Shown: one piece after another, positions 1-7,975 of the stretch
Layout: each line of letters opens with the position of its first letter
Numbering within the stretch: position 1 is the first letter of the stretch
NCBI GenBank assembly: GCA_040754375.1
Contig: JBFMCT010000012.1
Location: forward strand, 19,002 to 83,001
Direction: 5' to 3'
Origin: Actinomycetota bacterium
Lineage (GTDB): Bacteria > Actinomycetota > Acidimicrobiia > Acidimicrobiales > AC-14
DNA length: 64,000 bases
Notes under the pieces: generated by a model
What the model saw: only the letters and a program-made list of their open reading frames with translations
What the model was told of the DNA's origin: nothing
Databases searched by the model: none
Position numbers and translations under genes: made by a program

Positions 1-765
1 GCCCGCCAGCTCCTGTCGCACTGTGGGCTGGCCGCCGGAGGCCGGCTCGTGACCCTCAACGAGCACACCGAGGCGGCCAAGACCCGGTCCCTGCTCGACC
101 GCCTGGCGGCCGGGGCCACGGTGGCCTTGGTGACCGACGCGGGCATGCCCGCCGTCTCCGACCCCGGGGAGCGGCTGGTGGCGGCGGCCGTGGCCGCCGG
201 CCACGAGGTGACGGTGGTGCCCGGCCCCTCGGCCGCGCTGGCCGCCCTGGTGGTCAGCGGCCTGCCCACGGCCCGCTTCTGCTTCGAGGGGTTCCTGCCC
301 CGCAAGGGCCGGGCCCGGGCGCAGCGGCTGGCCGCCCTGGCCGACGAGCAGAGGACGGCTGTGCTCTTCGAGGCCCCCCACCGGGTGCGCGAGACGGTGG
401 CCGACCTGGCCGCGGCCCTGGGGGGCGACCGCCGGGTGGCCGTGGCCCGGGAGCTGACGAAGGTGCACGAGGAGCTCTGGCGGGGACCGCTGAGCGAGGC
501 CTCCGGCCACCTGGCGGCCCGCGACCCCCGGGGGGAGTACGTGCTGGTGGTCGAGGGTGCCCCCCCGCCCGCGGCCGCCGGGCCCGACGACGTCGAGAAC
601 GCCCTCCGAGCCCGCCTGGTGGCCGGCGAGGACAAGAAGTCGGCCGTGGCCGCGGTGGCCGCCGGCTTGGGAGTGCCCAAGCGTTCGGTCTACGACCTGG
701 CCGAGCGGCTGGCCGGCGAATTGCCTGAGGGTGCCGGCGGCGCCCGGCCTACGCTTGGCCAGTGA
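1..765 (+). CDS. rsmI: 16S rRNA (cytidine(1402)-2'-O)-methyltransferase RsmI, 5'-truncated by the window edge
   Basis: This tetrapyrrole-methylase-fold enzyme 2'-O-methylates C1402 in the 16S rRNA decoding centre using SAM. The reading frame is open at base 1 without a start, so the N-terminus lies outside the window. Visible family motifs are the NEHT segment, DAGMPAVSDPG, the PGPSAALAALVVSGLP stretch, FEGFLPRKG, FEAPHR and RELTK. The C-terminal tail (KKSAVAAVAAGLGVPKRSVYD) is the small helix-turn-helix-like end typical of RsmI. Its TGA overlaps the GTG start of metG, so the two are probably translationally coupled. Identity is firm. Confidence 0.95.
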   Translation, partial: ARQLLSHCGLAAGGRLVTLNEHTEAAKTRSLLDRLAAGATVALVTDAGMPAVSDPGERLVAAAVAAGHEVTVVPGPSAALAALVVSGLPTARFCFEGFLPRKGRARAQRLAALADEQRTAVLFEAPHRVRETVADLAAALGGDRRVAVARELTKVHEELWRGPLSEASGHLAARDPRGEYVLVVEGAPPPAAAGPDDVENALRARLVAGEDKKSAVAAVAAGLGVPKRSVYDLAERLAGELPEGAGGARPTLGQ

Positions 766-2276
766 ACCGGTTCTACTGCACGACGCCGATCTACTACGTG
801 AACGACGCGCCCCACATAGGGCACGCCTACACGACCGTCATCGGCGATGCCGTGAGCCGCTGGCACCGCCTCTTGGGTGACGAGGTGCTGTTCGTCACCG
901 GTACCGACGAGTACGGGCTCAAGAACAAGCAGGCGGCCGACGCCCAGGGCGTCCACCCCCGGGAGCTGGCCGATCGCAACAGCCGGCGTTTCCGCGACGC
1001 CTGGGACCAGCTCGACGTCGACTACGACGACTTCATCCGCACCACCGAGGGGCGCCACACCCGGTCGGTGCAGAAGTTCCTGTCGGCCATCCACGACAAC
1101 GGCGACATCGAGCTGGGCACCTACGAAGGCCTCTACTGCGTGGCCTGCGAGGCCTACTACACCGAGAGCGACCTGGTCGAGGGCCTGTGCCCGGTCCACC
1201 GACGCCCCGTCGAGGTCGTGACCGAGCAGAACTGGTTCTTCCGCCTCTCCCGTTACCAGCAGCGCCTGCTCGACTACTACGAGGCCCACCCCGAGGCCAT
1301 CGTCCCCGCGGGACGCCGCAACGAGGTGCTGGGTTTCATACGCCAGGGCCTGCAGGACATCTCGATCAGCCGCAGCTCGTTCGACTGGGGGGTGCCCCTG
1401 CCCTGGGACCCCACGCAAGTGACGTGGGTGTGGTTCGACGCCCTGCCCAACTACATCACGGCCGCCGGTTACGGCGACGACCCCGACGCCTTCGCTAAGT
1501 GGTGGCCGGCCGACTACCACCTGGTGGGCAAGGACATCATCCGCTTCCACGCCGTGTACTGGCCGGCCATGCTGCTGGCGGCCGGGCTGGAGCCGCCCCG
1601 GTGCGTGGCCGCCCACGGGTGGCTGCTGCTGGGCGGCGAGAAGATCTCCAAGAGCAACACCAAGCTGGCCCAGATCACCCCGGCCGCCCTCATCGAGGAC
1701 TACGGGGTCGACGCCGTGCGCTACCACATCCTGCGCGACACCCCGTTCGGCCCGGACGGTGACTTCTCCTACGAGGGACTGCTGGCCCGCTACAACGCCG
1801 ACCTGGCCAACAACTTCGGCAACCTGGTCTCCCGGGTGACGACCGTGGTCGCCGGCAAGTGCGGCGGCACCGGCCCCCGGCCCCGGCCCGACAGCCCGCT
1901 GCGGGAGGTGGCTGCCTCGGTGTACGAGGCGGTGGCCGGCGCCTGGGACCGCCTGGCTCCCTCCGAGGCCCTCGACGCCACCTGGGGCCTGATACGCCAG
2001 ACCAACGCCCACCTCGAGGCCCACGAGCCGTGGAAGGCCGAGCCGGGGCCCGAGGTCGACGCCGTGCTGGGGGACGCCCTCGAGGCCGTCCGCCTGGTGT
2101 GCGTGCTGGCCTGGCCGGCCGTCCCCGGGGCGGCCACCGAGGCCTGGCGCCGCATCGGTCTGGAGGGCTCGCCCGGCGCCCAGCGCCTGCCCGAGGCGGC
2201 CGCCTGGGGTGGTTATCCCGGCGGCCTTCCGGTAGAGAAGGGGGCGCCCCTGTTCCCCAGGAAGAAGGCCGGCTGA
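762..2276 (+). CDS. metG: Methionine--tRNA ligase
   Basis: Charges tRNA-Met with methionine in the cytoplasm. The 504-residue class-I synthetase has the HIGH signature at residues 18-21, a knuckle-type Cys cluster (YCVAC followed by CPVH) in the connective peptide, the WVWFDALPNY segment, and the KMSKS loop as KISKS at residues 294-298. The C-terminal helical anticodon-binding domain is present, but there is no C-terminal tRNA-binding (OB) extension, as in short actinobacterial MetRS. The GTG start lies inside the rsmI stop (GTGA) and its stop shares one base with the tatD start. The rsmI-metG-tatD order is common in actinobacteria. Confidence 0.97.
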   Translation: MNRFYCTTPIYYVNDAPHIGHAYTTVIGDAVSRWHRLLGDEVLFVTGTDEYGLKNKQAADAQGVHPRELADRNSRRFRDAWDQLDVDYDDFIRTTEGRHTRSVQKFLSAIHDNGDIELGTYEGLYCVACEAYYTESDLVEGLCPVHRRPVEVVTEQNWFFRLSRYQQRLLDYYEAHPEAIVPAGRRNEVLGFIRQGLQDISISRSSFDWGVPLPWDPTQVTWVWFDALPNYITAAGYGDDPDAFAKWWPADYHLVGKDIIRFHAVYWPAMLLAAGLEPPRCVAAHGWLLLGGEKISKSNTKLAQITPAALIEDYGVDAVRYHILRDTPFGPDGDFSYEGLLARYNADLANNFGNLVSRVTTVVAGKCGGTGPRPRPDSPLREVAASVYEAVAGAWDRLAPSEALDATWGLIRQTNAHLEAHEPWKAEPGPEVDAVLGDALEAVRLVCVLAWPAVPGAATEAWRRIGLEGSPGAQRLPEAAAWGGYPGGLPVEKGAPLFPRKKAG

Positions 2277-3022
2277 TGTGGACCGACACCCACTGCCACC
2301 TCCAGTACGAGGGACTGCCGGCTGACGCCCTCGACCGGGCGCAGGCCGCGGGGGTCGACCGGGTCATCTGCGTGGGGACCGACCCGGAGAAGTCGAAGGC
2401 GGCCATCGAGCTGGCGGCCGCCGCGCCCGGGCGGGTGTGGGCCACGGTCGGCCTCCATCCCCACGACGCCACCTTGGGCACCGACGGGTTGCTGCCCCTG
2501 CTCGACGCCCCCCGGGTGGTGGGGGTGGGCGAATGCGGGCTCGACTACCACTACGACCACTCCCCCCGCGATGTCCAGCGGGCTGCATTCGCGGCCCAGA
2601 TCGGGCTGGCCCGCGCCCACGGCCACACCCTGGTCATCCACACCCGGGAGGCGTGGGACGACACCTTCGCCGTGCTGGCGGCCGAGGGCGTGCCCGACAG
2701 GGTGGTGTTCCACTGCTTCACGGGAGGGCCAGGCGAAGCCCGCCGGGCCCTCGATCTGGGTGCTTACCTGTCTTTCAGCGGGATCGTCACGTTCAAGGGG
2801 GCCGACGACCTGCGGGCCGCGGCCCGTACCTGCAGCCCCAGCCGCCTGCTGGTGGAGACCGATGCCCCGTACCTGGCCCCCGTGCCCCACCGGGGACAGG
2901 GCAACGAGCCCGCCCTGGTGGCCGTGGTGGGGGCGGCCGTGGCCGCCGTCAGGGGCGTCCCGGTGGAAGAGATGGCCGCCCTGACCAGCGCCAACGCGTC
3001 CGCCGCGTTCAACTTGACCTGA
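2276..3022 (+). CDS. tatD: TatD family metal-dependent hydrolase (3'-5' DNase)
   Basis: A TIM-barrel metallo-hydrolase of the TatD DNase family, implicated in processing DNA 3' ends. The protein has 248 residues, normal for the family. Metal ligands are all visible: H6 and H8 in THCH, E86 in GECGLDY, H122 in VIHTRE, H146 in FHCF and D196 in ETDAPYL. The ATG overlaps the last base of the metG TGA, so it is in the same operon. The longer upstream open frame overlaps metG and lacks family similarity, so this ATG is the right start. Confidence 0.93.
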   Translation: MWTDTHCHLQYEGLPADALDRAQAAGVDRVICVGTDPEKSKAAIELAAAAPGRVWATVGLHPHDATLGTDGLLPLLDAPRVVGVGECGLDYHYDHSPRDVQRAAFAAQIGLARAHGHTLVIHTREAWDDTFAVLAAEGVPDRVVFHCFTGGPGEARRALDLGAYLSFSGIVTFKGADDLRAAARTCSPSRLLVETDAPYLAPVPHRGQGNEPALVAVVGAAVAAVRGVPVEEMAALTSANASAAFNLT

Positions 3023-3060
3023 ACCTCGGCTTGCGGGCAGGCCGCACCGGCCCGTAGGGT

Positions 3061-3894
3061 TTGGCCGCTTCCCCTCCCGCGTCGCGCGACCCGTTGCGCG
3101 GCACCGACAGGAAAGGTGGGGGCCTCCTGACGGCCACAAACGGACGGCGCAACGCCCCGCGTCTAGCGGTTGGCGTGTGCGCGTCAGTACTGCTTCTGCC
3201 CGTTCTGTGGCTACGCGGGGACGCCGGCGGCGGATCCGAGGCCACCCGGTTCGACATCAGCGGGGCACCGCACGCCGCCCTCGTGGGTGCCGGCCGGCCC
3301 GGGGGCGGGGCCCGGGCCGCGCCTGCGGCGGTGGCGCCGGCCCCGGTCGTGCGTGCGTCGGTTTCGGGGAGCGGCCTGGCCGGCCCCGACGGCTCCGCCA
3401 GCTCGGCCGGGCCGGCGGCGCCGGTCACCGAGCCGGTCACCACGGCCGCACCACCGACGACCGTGCCGGCGACGGCCACCACCACCGCGCCGACGATCGA
3501 GCCGGCCGTGGAGACGACGACCACCACCACCACCACCGTCCCACCCACCACGACCACGACCACGACCACCACCACGCCGCCGGCCGCGGCGGCCAGCGCA
3601 CCCTTCCCACCGGGGGGCTCCCCGGTCCCCACCAACCTGCCGCCGTGGGGGACCGAGCGGGAGTCCGGGGTGGCGTCGTGGTACGACGCCCCCGAGCGCA
3701 CGTGCGCCCACCGCACGGCACCCTTCGGCACGGTGATCCGCATCATCCGCCTTCACAACGGGGCGGTGACAACCTGCCTGGTCTACGACTGGGGCCCGGC
3801 CGACACCACCCGGATCATCGACCTGTCGCGCGACAGCTTCGAGCGCCTGGCCTACGCCGAGGCGGGGCTGATCGACGTCGTCATCGAGTGGTAG
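3061..3894 (+). CDS. RlpA-like double-psi beta-barrel exported protein
   Basis: The C-terminal ~75 residues (from GVASWYD to VVIEW) form an RlpA-type double-psi beta-barrel, a fold found in rare lipoproteins, lytic transglycosylases and cell-wall loosening proteins. The N-terminus has one hydrophobic segment (GVCASVLLLPVLWL), giving an exported or anchored protein. About 180 residues of Ala/Pro/Thr-rich linker follow, including long Thr runs, typical of actinobacterial wall-spanning linkers. The catalytic Asp of RlpA transglycosylases cannot be assigned with certainty. It sits between tatD and rsmA, where many actinobacteria carry rpfB, suggesting a peptidoglycan role. The start is uncertain: TTG at 3061, or a later one such as GTG 3175. 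Confidence 0.75.
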   Translation: MAASPPASRDPLRGTDRKGGGLLTATNGRRNAPRLAVGVCASVLLLPVLWLRGDAGGGSEATRFDISGAPHAALVGAGRPGGGARAAPAAVAPAPVVRASVSGSGLAGPDGSASSAGPAAPVTEPVTTAAPPTTVPATATTTAPTIEPAVETTTTTTTTVPPTTTTTTTTTTPPAAAASAPFPPGGSPVPTNLPPWGTERESGVASWYDAPERTCAHRTAPFGTVIRIIRLHNGAVTTCLVYDWGPADTTRIIDLSRDSFERLAYAEAGLIDVVIEW

Positions 3895-3943
3895 GCGCCC
3901 ACCGCCCGGGGGCGCACTCCTCACCCCGACCTTCCCGGGAGCC

Positions 3944-4768
3944 GTGACGCTGACCGGCCGGCAGGTGCGGGACCTGCTGGCCCGTCACGGCGCACGGCCC
4001 ACCAAGACCAGGGGCCAGAACTTCGTCGTCGACCCCAACACCGTCCGCCGCATGGCCCGGCTGGCGGGCGTGGGCCCGGGCGATCGCGTCGTCGAGGTAG
4101 GGGCGGGGGTCGGCTCCTTGACGCTCGCCCTGGCCGAGACGGGGGCGGCGGTCACCGCCGTCGAGGTCGACCCCCGGCTGGTGCCCGCCCTGCGGGAGAC
4201 CGTTTCGGGAGCGGGCGTGACCGTCGTGGAGGCCGACGCCATGGCCCTCGACTGGGACGGCCTGCTCGGCGGTGACGAGTGGGCCATGGTCGCCAACCTG
4301 CCGTACAACATCGCCACCCCCCTGGTGGCCGACCTGCTCGACCACGTCCCGGCCGTACGCCGTATCGTGGTGATGGTCCAGCGGGAGGTGGCCGAGCGGC
4401 TGGCCGCCGGGCCCGGCGAGGAGGCCTACGGGGCGGTGTCGGTGAAGGTGGCCTACTGGGCCACGGCCAAGGTCGTGGGCCGGGTGCCGGCCACCGTCTT
4501 CTGGCCCGAGCCCAAGGTCGAGTCAGCCATCGTCGACATCCGCCGTCACGCCCGCCCGCCCGGCGGCGCTGACCGTGAGCGCATGTTCGCCTTGGTGGCC
4601 GCCGGGTTCGGCCAGCGCCGCAAGATGCTCCGGCGCTCGCTGGCCGGGCTGGTCGACGACCGGGGGTTCGAGGCTGCGGGCGTGCGCCCCGAGGCCCGGG
4701 CCGAGGAGCTCGGCCTGGCCCATTGGGAGAGACTGGCCGCATGCAGCACATCGCTCCCGCCAAGCTGA
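3944..4768 (+). CDS. rsmA: 16S rRNA (adenine(1518)-N6/adenine(1519)-N6)-dimethyltransferase
   Basis: KsgA/RsmA dimethylates A1518 and A1519 of 16S rRNA during late small-subunit assembly, using SAM. The protein has 274 residues. Motifs seen are GQNF at residues 24-27, the SAM-binding VVEVGAGVGSLT around E51, the catalytic NLPYNI at 118-123, and a basic C-terminal QRRKMLRRSL segment of the family. The GTG at 3944 is the first start after the upstream gene. The 3' end overlaps ispE by 28 bases, a conserved actinobacterial pairing. Confidence 0.95.
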   Translation: MTLTGRQVRDLLARHGARPTKTRGQNFVVDPNTVRRMARLAGVGPGDRVVEVGAGVGSLTLALAETGAAVTAVEVDPRLVPALRETVSGAGVTVVEADAMALDWDGLLGGDEWAMVANLPYNIATPLVADLLDHVPAVRRIVVMVQREVAERLAAGPGEEAYGAVSVKVAYWATAKVVGRVPATVFWPEPKVESAIVDIRRHARPPGGADRERMFALVAAGFGQRRKMLRRSLAGLVDDRGFEAAGVRPEARAEELGLAHWERLAACSTSLPPS

Positions 4769-5439
4769 CGCTGTCGCTGCGGGTCACGGGCGTCGAACCC
4801 GACGGCTACCACCTGATCGAGTCCGAGATGGTCACCGTCGACCTCGCCGACGTGGTGGACATCGTCGAAGGCGACGGGCTCGTGGTCGGCGGCCCCCACC
4901 GCCACGGAGTGCCCCCGGACGGGTCCAACCTCGTGGCCCGGGCCCTGGAGGCCGTGGGCCGCACGGCCCTCGTGCATCTCCACAAGCACATCCCCGCGGG
5001 GGCCGGCCTCGGGGGCGGGTCGGCGGACGCGGCCGCCGTGCTGCGCTGGGCGGGCTGCGACGACCTGGCGGTGGCCGCCTCCCTGGGCTCGGACGTGCCC
5101 TTCTGCCTGGTGGGCGGGCGGGCGTGGGTGACGGGCGCGGGCGAGGCGGTGGAGCCCCTGGCCTTCGAGGACCGGCGGTTCACCCTGCTCGTCCCGCCCG
5201 TGGCCGTGCCCACGGCGGCCGTGTACGGGGCCTGGGACGACCTGGGCGGCCCGACCGGTCCCAACGGCAACGACCTGGAGCCGGCCGCCCTGGCCGTCGT
5301 CCCCGAACTGGCCGAGTGGCGCGACCGCCTGGCCGAGGCCACGGGCCTGGCCCCCCGGCTGGCGGGGAGCGGGGCCACGTGGTTCGTCGAAGGCGAGTTC
5401 CCCGGTGACGGCCGGGTGGTCGTGCGGACGGTGGCCTGA
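4741..5439 (+). CDS. ispE: 4-diphosphocytidyl-2-C-methyl-D-erythritol kinase
   Basis: A GHMP-family kinase of the MEP pathway that phosphorylates CDP-methylerythritol on the way to isoprenoid precursors. The N-terminal APAKLTLSLRV strand, the ATP-binding GAGLGGGSADAA (residues about 87-98) and the C-terminal APRLAGSGAT motif are all present. At 232 residues it is shorter than the usual 280-310, mainly through trimmed loops. The motifs are intact, so it is likely functional. ATG 4741 is chosen because the family begins almost directly with APAK and a GGGAGAG ribosome site lies upstream. The alternative GTG at 4723 would add six residues. Confidence 0.9.
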   Translation: MQHIAPAKLTLSLRVTGVEPDGYHLIESEMVTVDLADVVDIVEGDGLVVGGPHRHGVPPDGSNLVARALEAVGRTALVHLHKHIPAGAGLGGGSADAAAVLRWAGCDDLAVAASLGSDVPFCLVGGRAWVTGAGEAVEPLAFEDRRFTLLVPPVAVPTAAVYGAWDDLGGPTGPNGNDLEPAALAVVPELAEWRDRLAEATGLAPRLAGSGATWFVEGEFPGDGRVVVRTVA

Positions 5440-5486
5440 CTAAGTGCCTCGACGGTATGAGGCGCTAGCCGAAGACAGGGGGAACG

Positions 5487-5585
5487 CTACTTGCCGGCGC
5501 GGCGCTGCCAGCGGGTGGCCTTCAGCATCTTCTTGTGCTTCTTCTTGCGCATCCGCTTGCGGCGCTTCTTTATGAGCGATCCCAT
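5487..5585 (-). CDS. bS22-type small ribosomal protein (AURKAIP1/COX24 domain)
   Basis: A 32-residue, extremely basic protein beginning MGSLIKKRRKRMRKKKHKK and ending TRWQRRAGK. It matches the short AURKAIP1/COX24-domain proteins of actinobacteria, which were recognised as subunit bS22 of the mycobacterial 30S ribosome. It is easy to miss because of its size. It lies on the minus strand just downstream of a tRNA-Gln gene in the same orientation and converges on ispE. Identification rests on the SxIKKRRKRMxKKKHKK pattern, which is highly characteristic. Confidence 0.85.
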   Translation of the reverse strand: MGSLIKKRRKRMRKKKHKKMLKATRWQRRAGK

Positions 5586-5606
5586 GTGCGGCCGTCAGGG
5601 TAGCCG

Positions 5607-5680
5607 CTCGGGGGCCAGGACTCGAACCTGGACCTGACAGCTCCAAAGGCTGCCGTGCTCGCCGATTACACCACCCCCGA
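5607..5680 (-). tRNA. tRNA-Gln(TTG)
   Basis: On the minus strand the sequence folds into a full cloverleaf. The acceptor stem TCGGGGG pairs with CCCCCGA. The D arm carries GG, and the anticodon stem GCAGC/GCTGT encloses loop CTTTGGA with anticodon TTG. The T arm contains GGTTCGAGTCC. The discriminator is G and CCA is not encoded. The TTG anticodon reads CAA and, by wobble, CAG glutamine codons. A tRNA-Gln next to glmU is a familiar actinobacterial arrangement. Confidence 0.93.
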
Positions 5681-5766
5681 ATCTCTGGTCCGATGCTACC
5701 GGCCGCTCGCCGCCCGCCGGTCGTCCACGACCCCCGGTACGCGACCGGGCCGGGAGGGCGGTAGAA

Positions 5767-6897
5767 ATGAGTATGGGCTTGAGGCCGCTCTGCGCGGTGG
5801 TCATGGCGGCAGGCGAGGGCAGCCGCATGAGATCGTCGCTGCCCAAGCCCCTGCACGCCGTGTGCGGGCGGCCCATCCTGCTCCATGTGCTCGACGCCCT
5901 CTCCGAGCTGCTCGTCGACCGGGCCGTGGTCGTCGTGGGCTGGGGGGCCGAGCGGGTCACCAAGACGCTCCTGGAGCACGGTCCGCCCGACCTGCCCATC
6001 GACTTCGTCGAGCAGCGGGCCCAGCGGGGCACCGGTGACGCCGTCTCGGTGGCCCTCACCGCCTTCCCCGACGACGACGAGGACGGCGACCTCATCGTGC
6101 TCCCGGGCGACACCCCGCTGGTGCGGCCGTCCACCCTCGGGGGCCTGGTGGCCGAGCACCGTTCGGGCGACGCGGCCGCCACCCTGCTCACGGCCCGCCT
6201 CGACGACCCCACGGGCTTCGGCCGCGTCATCCGGGGCAAGGACGGGCGGGTGAGCCACATCGTCGAGGAGCTCGACGCCACCGAGGCGGAGCGGGTCGTG
6301 GACGAGGTGGGCACTTCGATCTATTGCTTCCGGCGCAGCGTGCTGGCCCCCGCCCTGCGCCGGCTGAGCCCCGAGAACGCCCAGGGCGAGTACTACCTGA
6401 CCGACGTGGTGGCCGTGCTCTCCCAGGTCGGTTACCCGGTGGCGGCCGTGACGGTCGACGACCCCACCGAAGCCTTGGGCGTGAACGACCGCCAGCAGCT
6501 GGCCGTGGCCGAGACCGAGCTGCGCAGGCGCATCAACCGGCGGTGGATGAAGGCGGGGGTGGCCATGACCGACCCCGACCACACCTACGTGGACGCCTCG
6601 GTCCAGCTCGGCACGGACGTGACCCTGTTGCCCGGCACCATGCTCCAGGGCCGCACGGTGGTGGGCTCGGGCGCCCGCCTCGGCCCCGACGTCCGCCTCG
6701 TCGACTGCGCGGTGGGCGAGGGGGCCAGCGTCGAGATGTCGGTGGGCTACGACGCCGAGGTCGGGCCCCATGCGGTGGTCGGCCCCTACGCCGTGCTACG
6801 GCCCGGTTCCCACGTCGTCCCGGGCGCGACCACCGGGCCGTTCTACACTGCATCTGCCAACGAGGACGAGGGCCCGGAGCGAGCGAAGCGTGACTGA
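5767..6897 (+). CDS. glmU: GlmU-type UDP-N-acetylglucosamine pyrophosphorylase lacking the acetyltransferase core
   Basis: The N-terminal nucleotidyltransferase domain is intact (VVMAAGEGSRMRSSLPKPLHAVCG pattern at residues 10-33, and an EYYLTDVV segment), so UTP:GlcNAc-1-P uridylyltransferase activity is expected. The left-handed beta-helix begins (residues ~270-350, with LRPG around R345) but the protein ends at 376 residues. It lacks the segment with the catalytic His and acetyl-CoA site found in 450-495-residue bifunctional GlmU. The stop overlaps the start of prs, so truncation by a recent frameshift is unlikely. GlcN-1-P acetylation must be done elsewhere, or this is a related sugar-1-P nucleotidyltransferase. 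Confidence 0.8.
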   Translation: MSMGLRPLCAVVMAAGEGSRMRSSLPKPLHAVCGRPILLHVLDALSELLVDRAVVVVGWGAERVTKTLLEHGPPDLPIDFVEQRAQRGTGDAVSVALTAFPDDDEDGDLIVLPGDTPLVRPSTLGGLVAEHRSGDAAATLLTARLDDPTGFGRVIRGKDGRVSHIVEELDATEAERVVDEVGTSIYCFRRSVLAPALRRLSPENAQGEYYLTDVVAVLSQVGYPVAAVTVDDPTEALGVNDRQQLAVAETELRRRINRRWMKAGVAMTDPDHTYVDASVQLGTDVTLLPGTMLQGRTVVGSGARLGPDVRLVDCAVGEGASVEMSVGYDAEVGPHAVVGPYAVLRPGSHVVPGATTGPFYTASANEDEGPERAKRD

Positions 6898-7876
6898 AGT
6901 GGTGCAGGGGACCAAGGAGCTCACTCCCCGCAAGCGCCTCCAGCTCTTCGCCGGCCGCTCCAACCTGCCCCTGGCCGAGGACATCGCCCGCCACCTCGGG
7001 GTCGACCTAGGCGAGACCAACCTGTCGGAGTTCCCCGACGGGGAGATCCACTGCCGGTTCGGGGCGTCCATCCGGGGCTCGGACGTCTTCATCATCCAGA
7101 CCCACAGCCGGCCCGTGAACAAGTCGATCATGGAGCAGCTGATCATGATCGACGCGGCCAAGCGGGCGTCGGCCAAGCGCATCACGGCCGTGTGCCCCTA
7201 CTACGGCTACTCCCGCCAGGACCGCAAGTCGTCGGGCCGGGAGCCGATCACGGCCAAGCTGGTGGCCGACATGCTCTCGACCGCGGGTGCCGACCGGGTG
7301 GTCAGCCTCGACCTGCACTCGGGCCAGGTGCAGGGTTTCTTCGACGTGCCCGTCGACCACCTGACGGCCATGCCCATCCTCACCGAGTACGTGCAGGTCA
7401 ACTTCGGCGACGGCGTGGTCATCGTGTCGCCCGACGCCGGTCGGGTGAAGCTCACCGAGCGGTTCGTCCGCCACCTCAACGCCGACCTGGCCATCGTGCA
7501 CAAGCGGCGCACGGGCGTGGAGGTCGACGCCCTCGACGTGATCGGCAGCGTGGCCGGCCGCACCTGCATCCTCGTCGACGACCAGATCAACACCGCGGGC
7601 ACGATCTGCGCGGCCGCCGAGCTGCTGGTGGCCAACGGGGCGGCCGAGGTCCACGCCATGGCCACCCACGCCATCTTCGCCGAGCCCGCCATCGACCGCC
7701 TGAAGAACTCGGTGCTGTCCCGGGTCGTCGTCACCGACACCCTCCCCATCCCCGACCACTGCCGCATCGACAAGATCGAGGTGCTGTCGGTGGCCGGCAT
7801 CATCGCCGACGCCCTGGCCGCCGTCTTCGAGGACGAGTCGGTCTCGGAGATCTTCGGCGGCGAGAACCAGGCCTGA
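6890..7876 (+). CDS. prs: Ribose-phosphate pyrophosphokinase (PRPP synthase)
   Basis: Makes PRPP from ribose-5-phosphate and ATP for purine, pyrimidine, histidine and NAD synthesis. The protein has 328 residues, the normal size. Motifs are FPDGE near the N-terminus, the catalytic flexible-loop region YYGYSRQDRK, DLHSGQVQGFFDVPVDHL, and the PRPP-binding loop VDDQINTAGT at about residues 229-238. The start GTG at 6890 overlaps the end of the glmU-like gene by 8 bases. The longer open frame upstream lies inside that gene. Synteny glmU-prs-rplY-pth is actinobacterial. Confidence 0.96.
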   Translation: MTEVVQGTKELTPRKRLQLFAGRSNLPLAEDIARHLGVDLGETNLSEFPDGEIHCRFGASIRGSDVFIIQTHSRPVNKSIMEQLIMIDAAKRASAKRITAVCPYYGYSRQDRKSSGREPITAKLVADMLSTAGADRVVSLDLHSGQVQGFFDVPVDHLTAMPILTEYVQVNFGDGVVIVSPDAGRVKLTERFVRHLNADLAIVHKRRTGVEVDALDVIGSVAGRTCILVDDQINTAGTICAAAELLVANGAAEVHAMATHAIFAEPAIDRLKNSVLSRVVVTDTLPIPDHCRIDKIEVLSVAGIIADALAAVFEDESVSEIFGGENQA

Positions 7877-7910
7877 CCCCGCAGTAACCTCGTCCGCCTA
7901 CCCGGGGCGT

Positions 7911-7957
7911 GGGGGAGCACGGCGTAGCCGTGCGTTGGGGGCGCAGCCCCCCAGGCA
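7911..7957. repeat. Intergenic double-hairpin repeat, copy 1
   Basis: The prs-rplY gap holds two adjacent perfect hairpins. Arms GCACGGC (7917-7923) and GCCGTGC (7927-7933) form the first, and GGGGGC (7937-7942) and GCCCCC (7946-7951) the second. The whole is bracketed by GGGGG and CCCCAGGCA. A closely related element lies at 38077-38110, sharing GGGGAGCACGGC, GCCGTGC and CCCCAGGCA. It behaves like a dispersed REP-type extragenic palindrome, and may also terminate prs transcription. Confidence 0.6.
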
Positions 7958-7975
7958 ACTAGAATGCTCTCCTTA
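7935..7975 (+). promoter_or_regulatory. Probable promoter giving a near-leaderless rplY transcript
   Basis: A TAGAAT -10 element lies at 7960-7965, only nine bases before the rplY ATG, with a weak TTGGGG -35-like hexamer at 7935-7940 (19 bp spacer). No purine-rich ribosome site precedes the ATG, so transcription starting 6-8 bases after the -10 would give an almost leaderless mRNA. Such promoters are common in actinobacteria. The -35 overlaps the intergenic hairpin repeat. Confidence 0.4.

Noticed and set aside
690..2024. Long minus-strand frame of 444 codons opposite metG
   Set aside because: It mirrors the metG codons, has no family motif, and metG is certain.
3061..3894. rpfB (resuscitation factor) in the tatD-rsmA interval
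   Set aside because: No Rpf lysozyme-like or G5 domain; the C-terminus is a double-psi beta-barrel.
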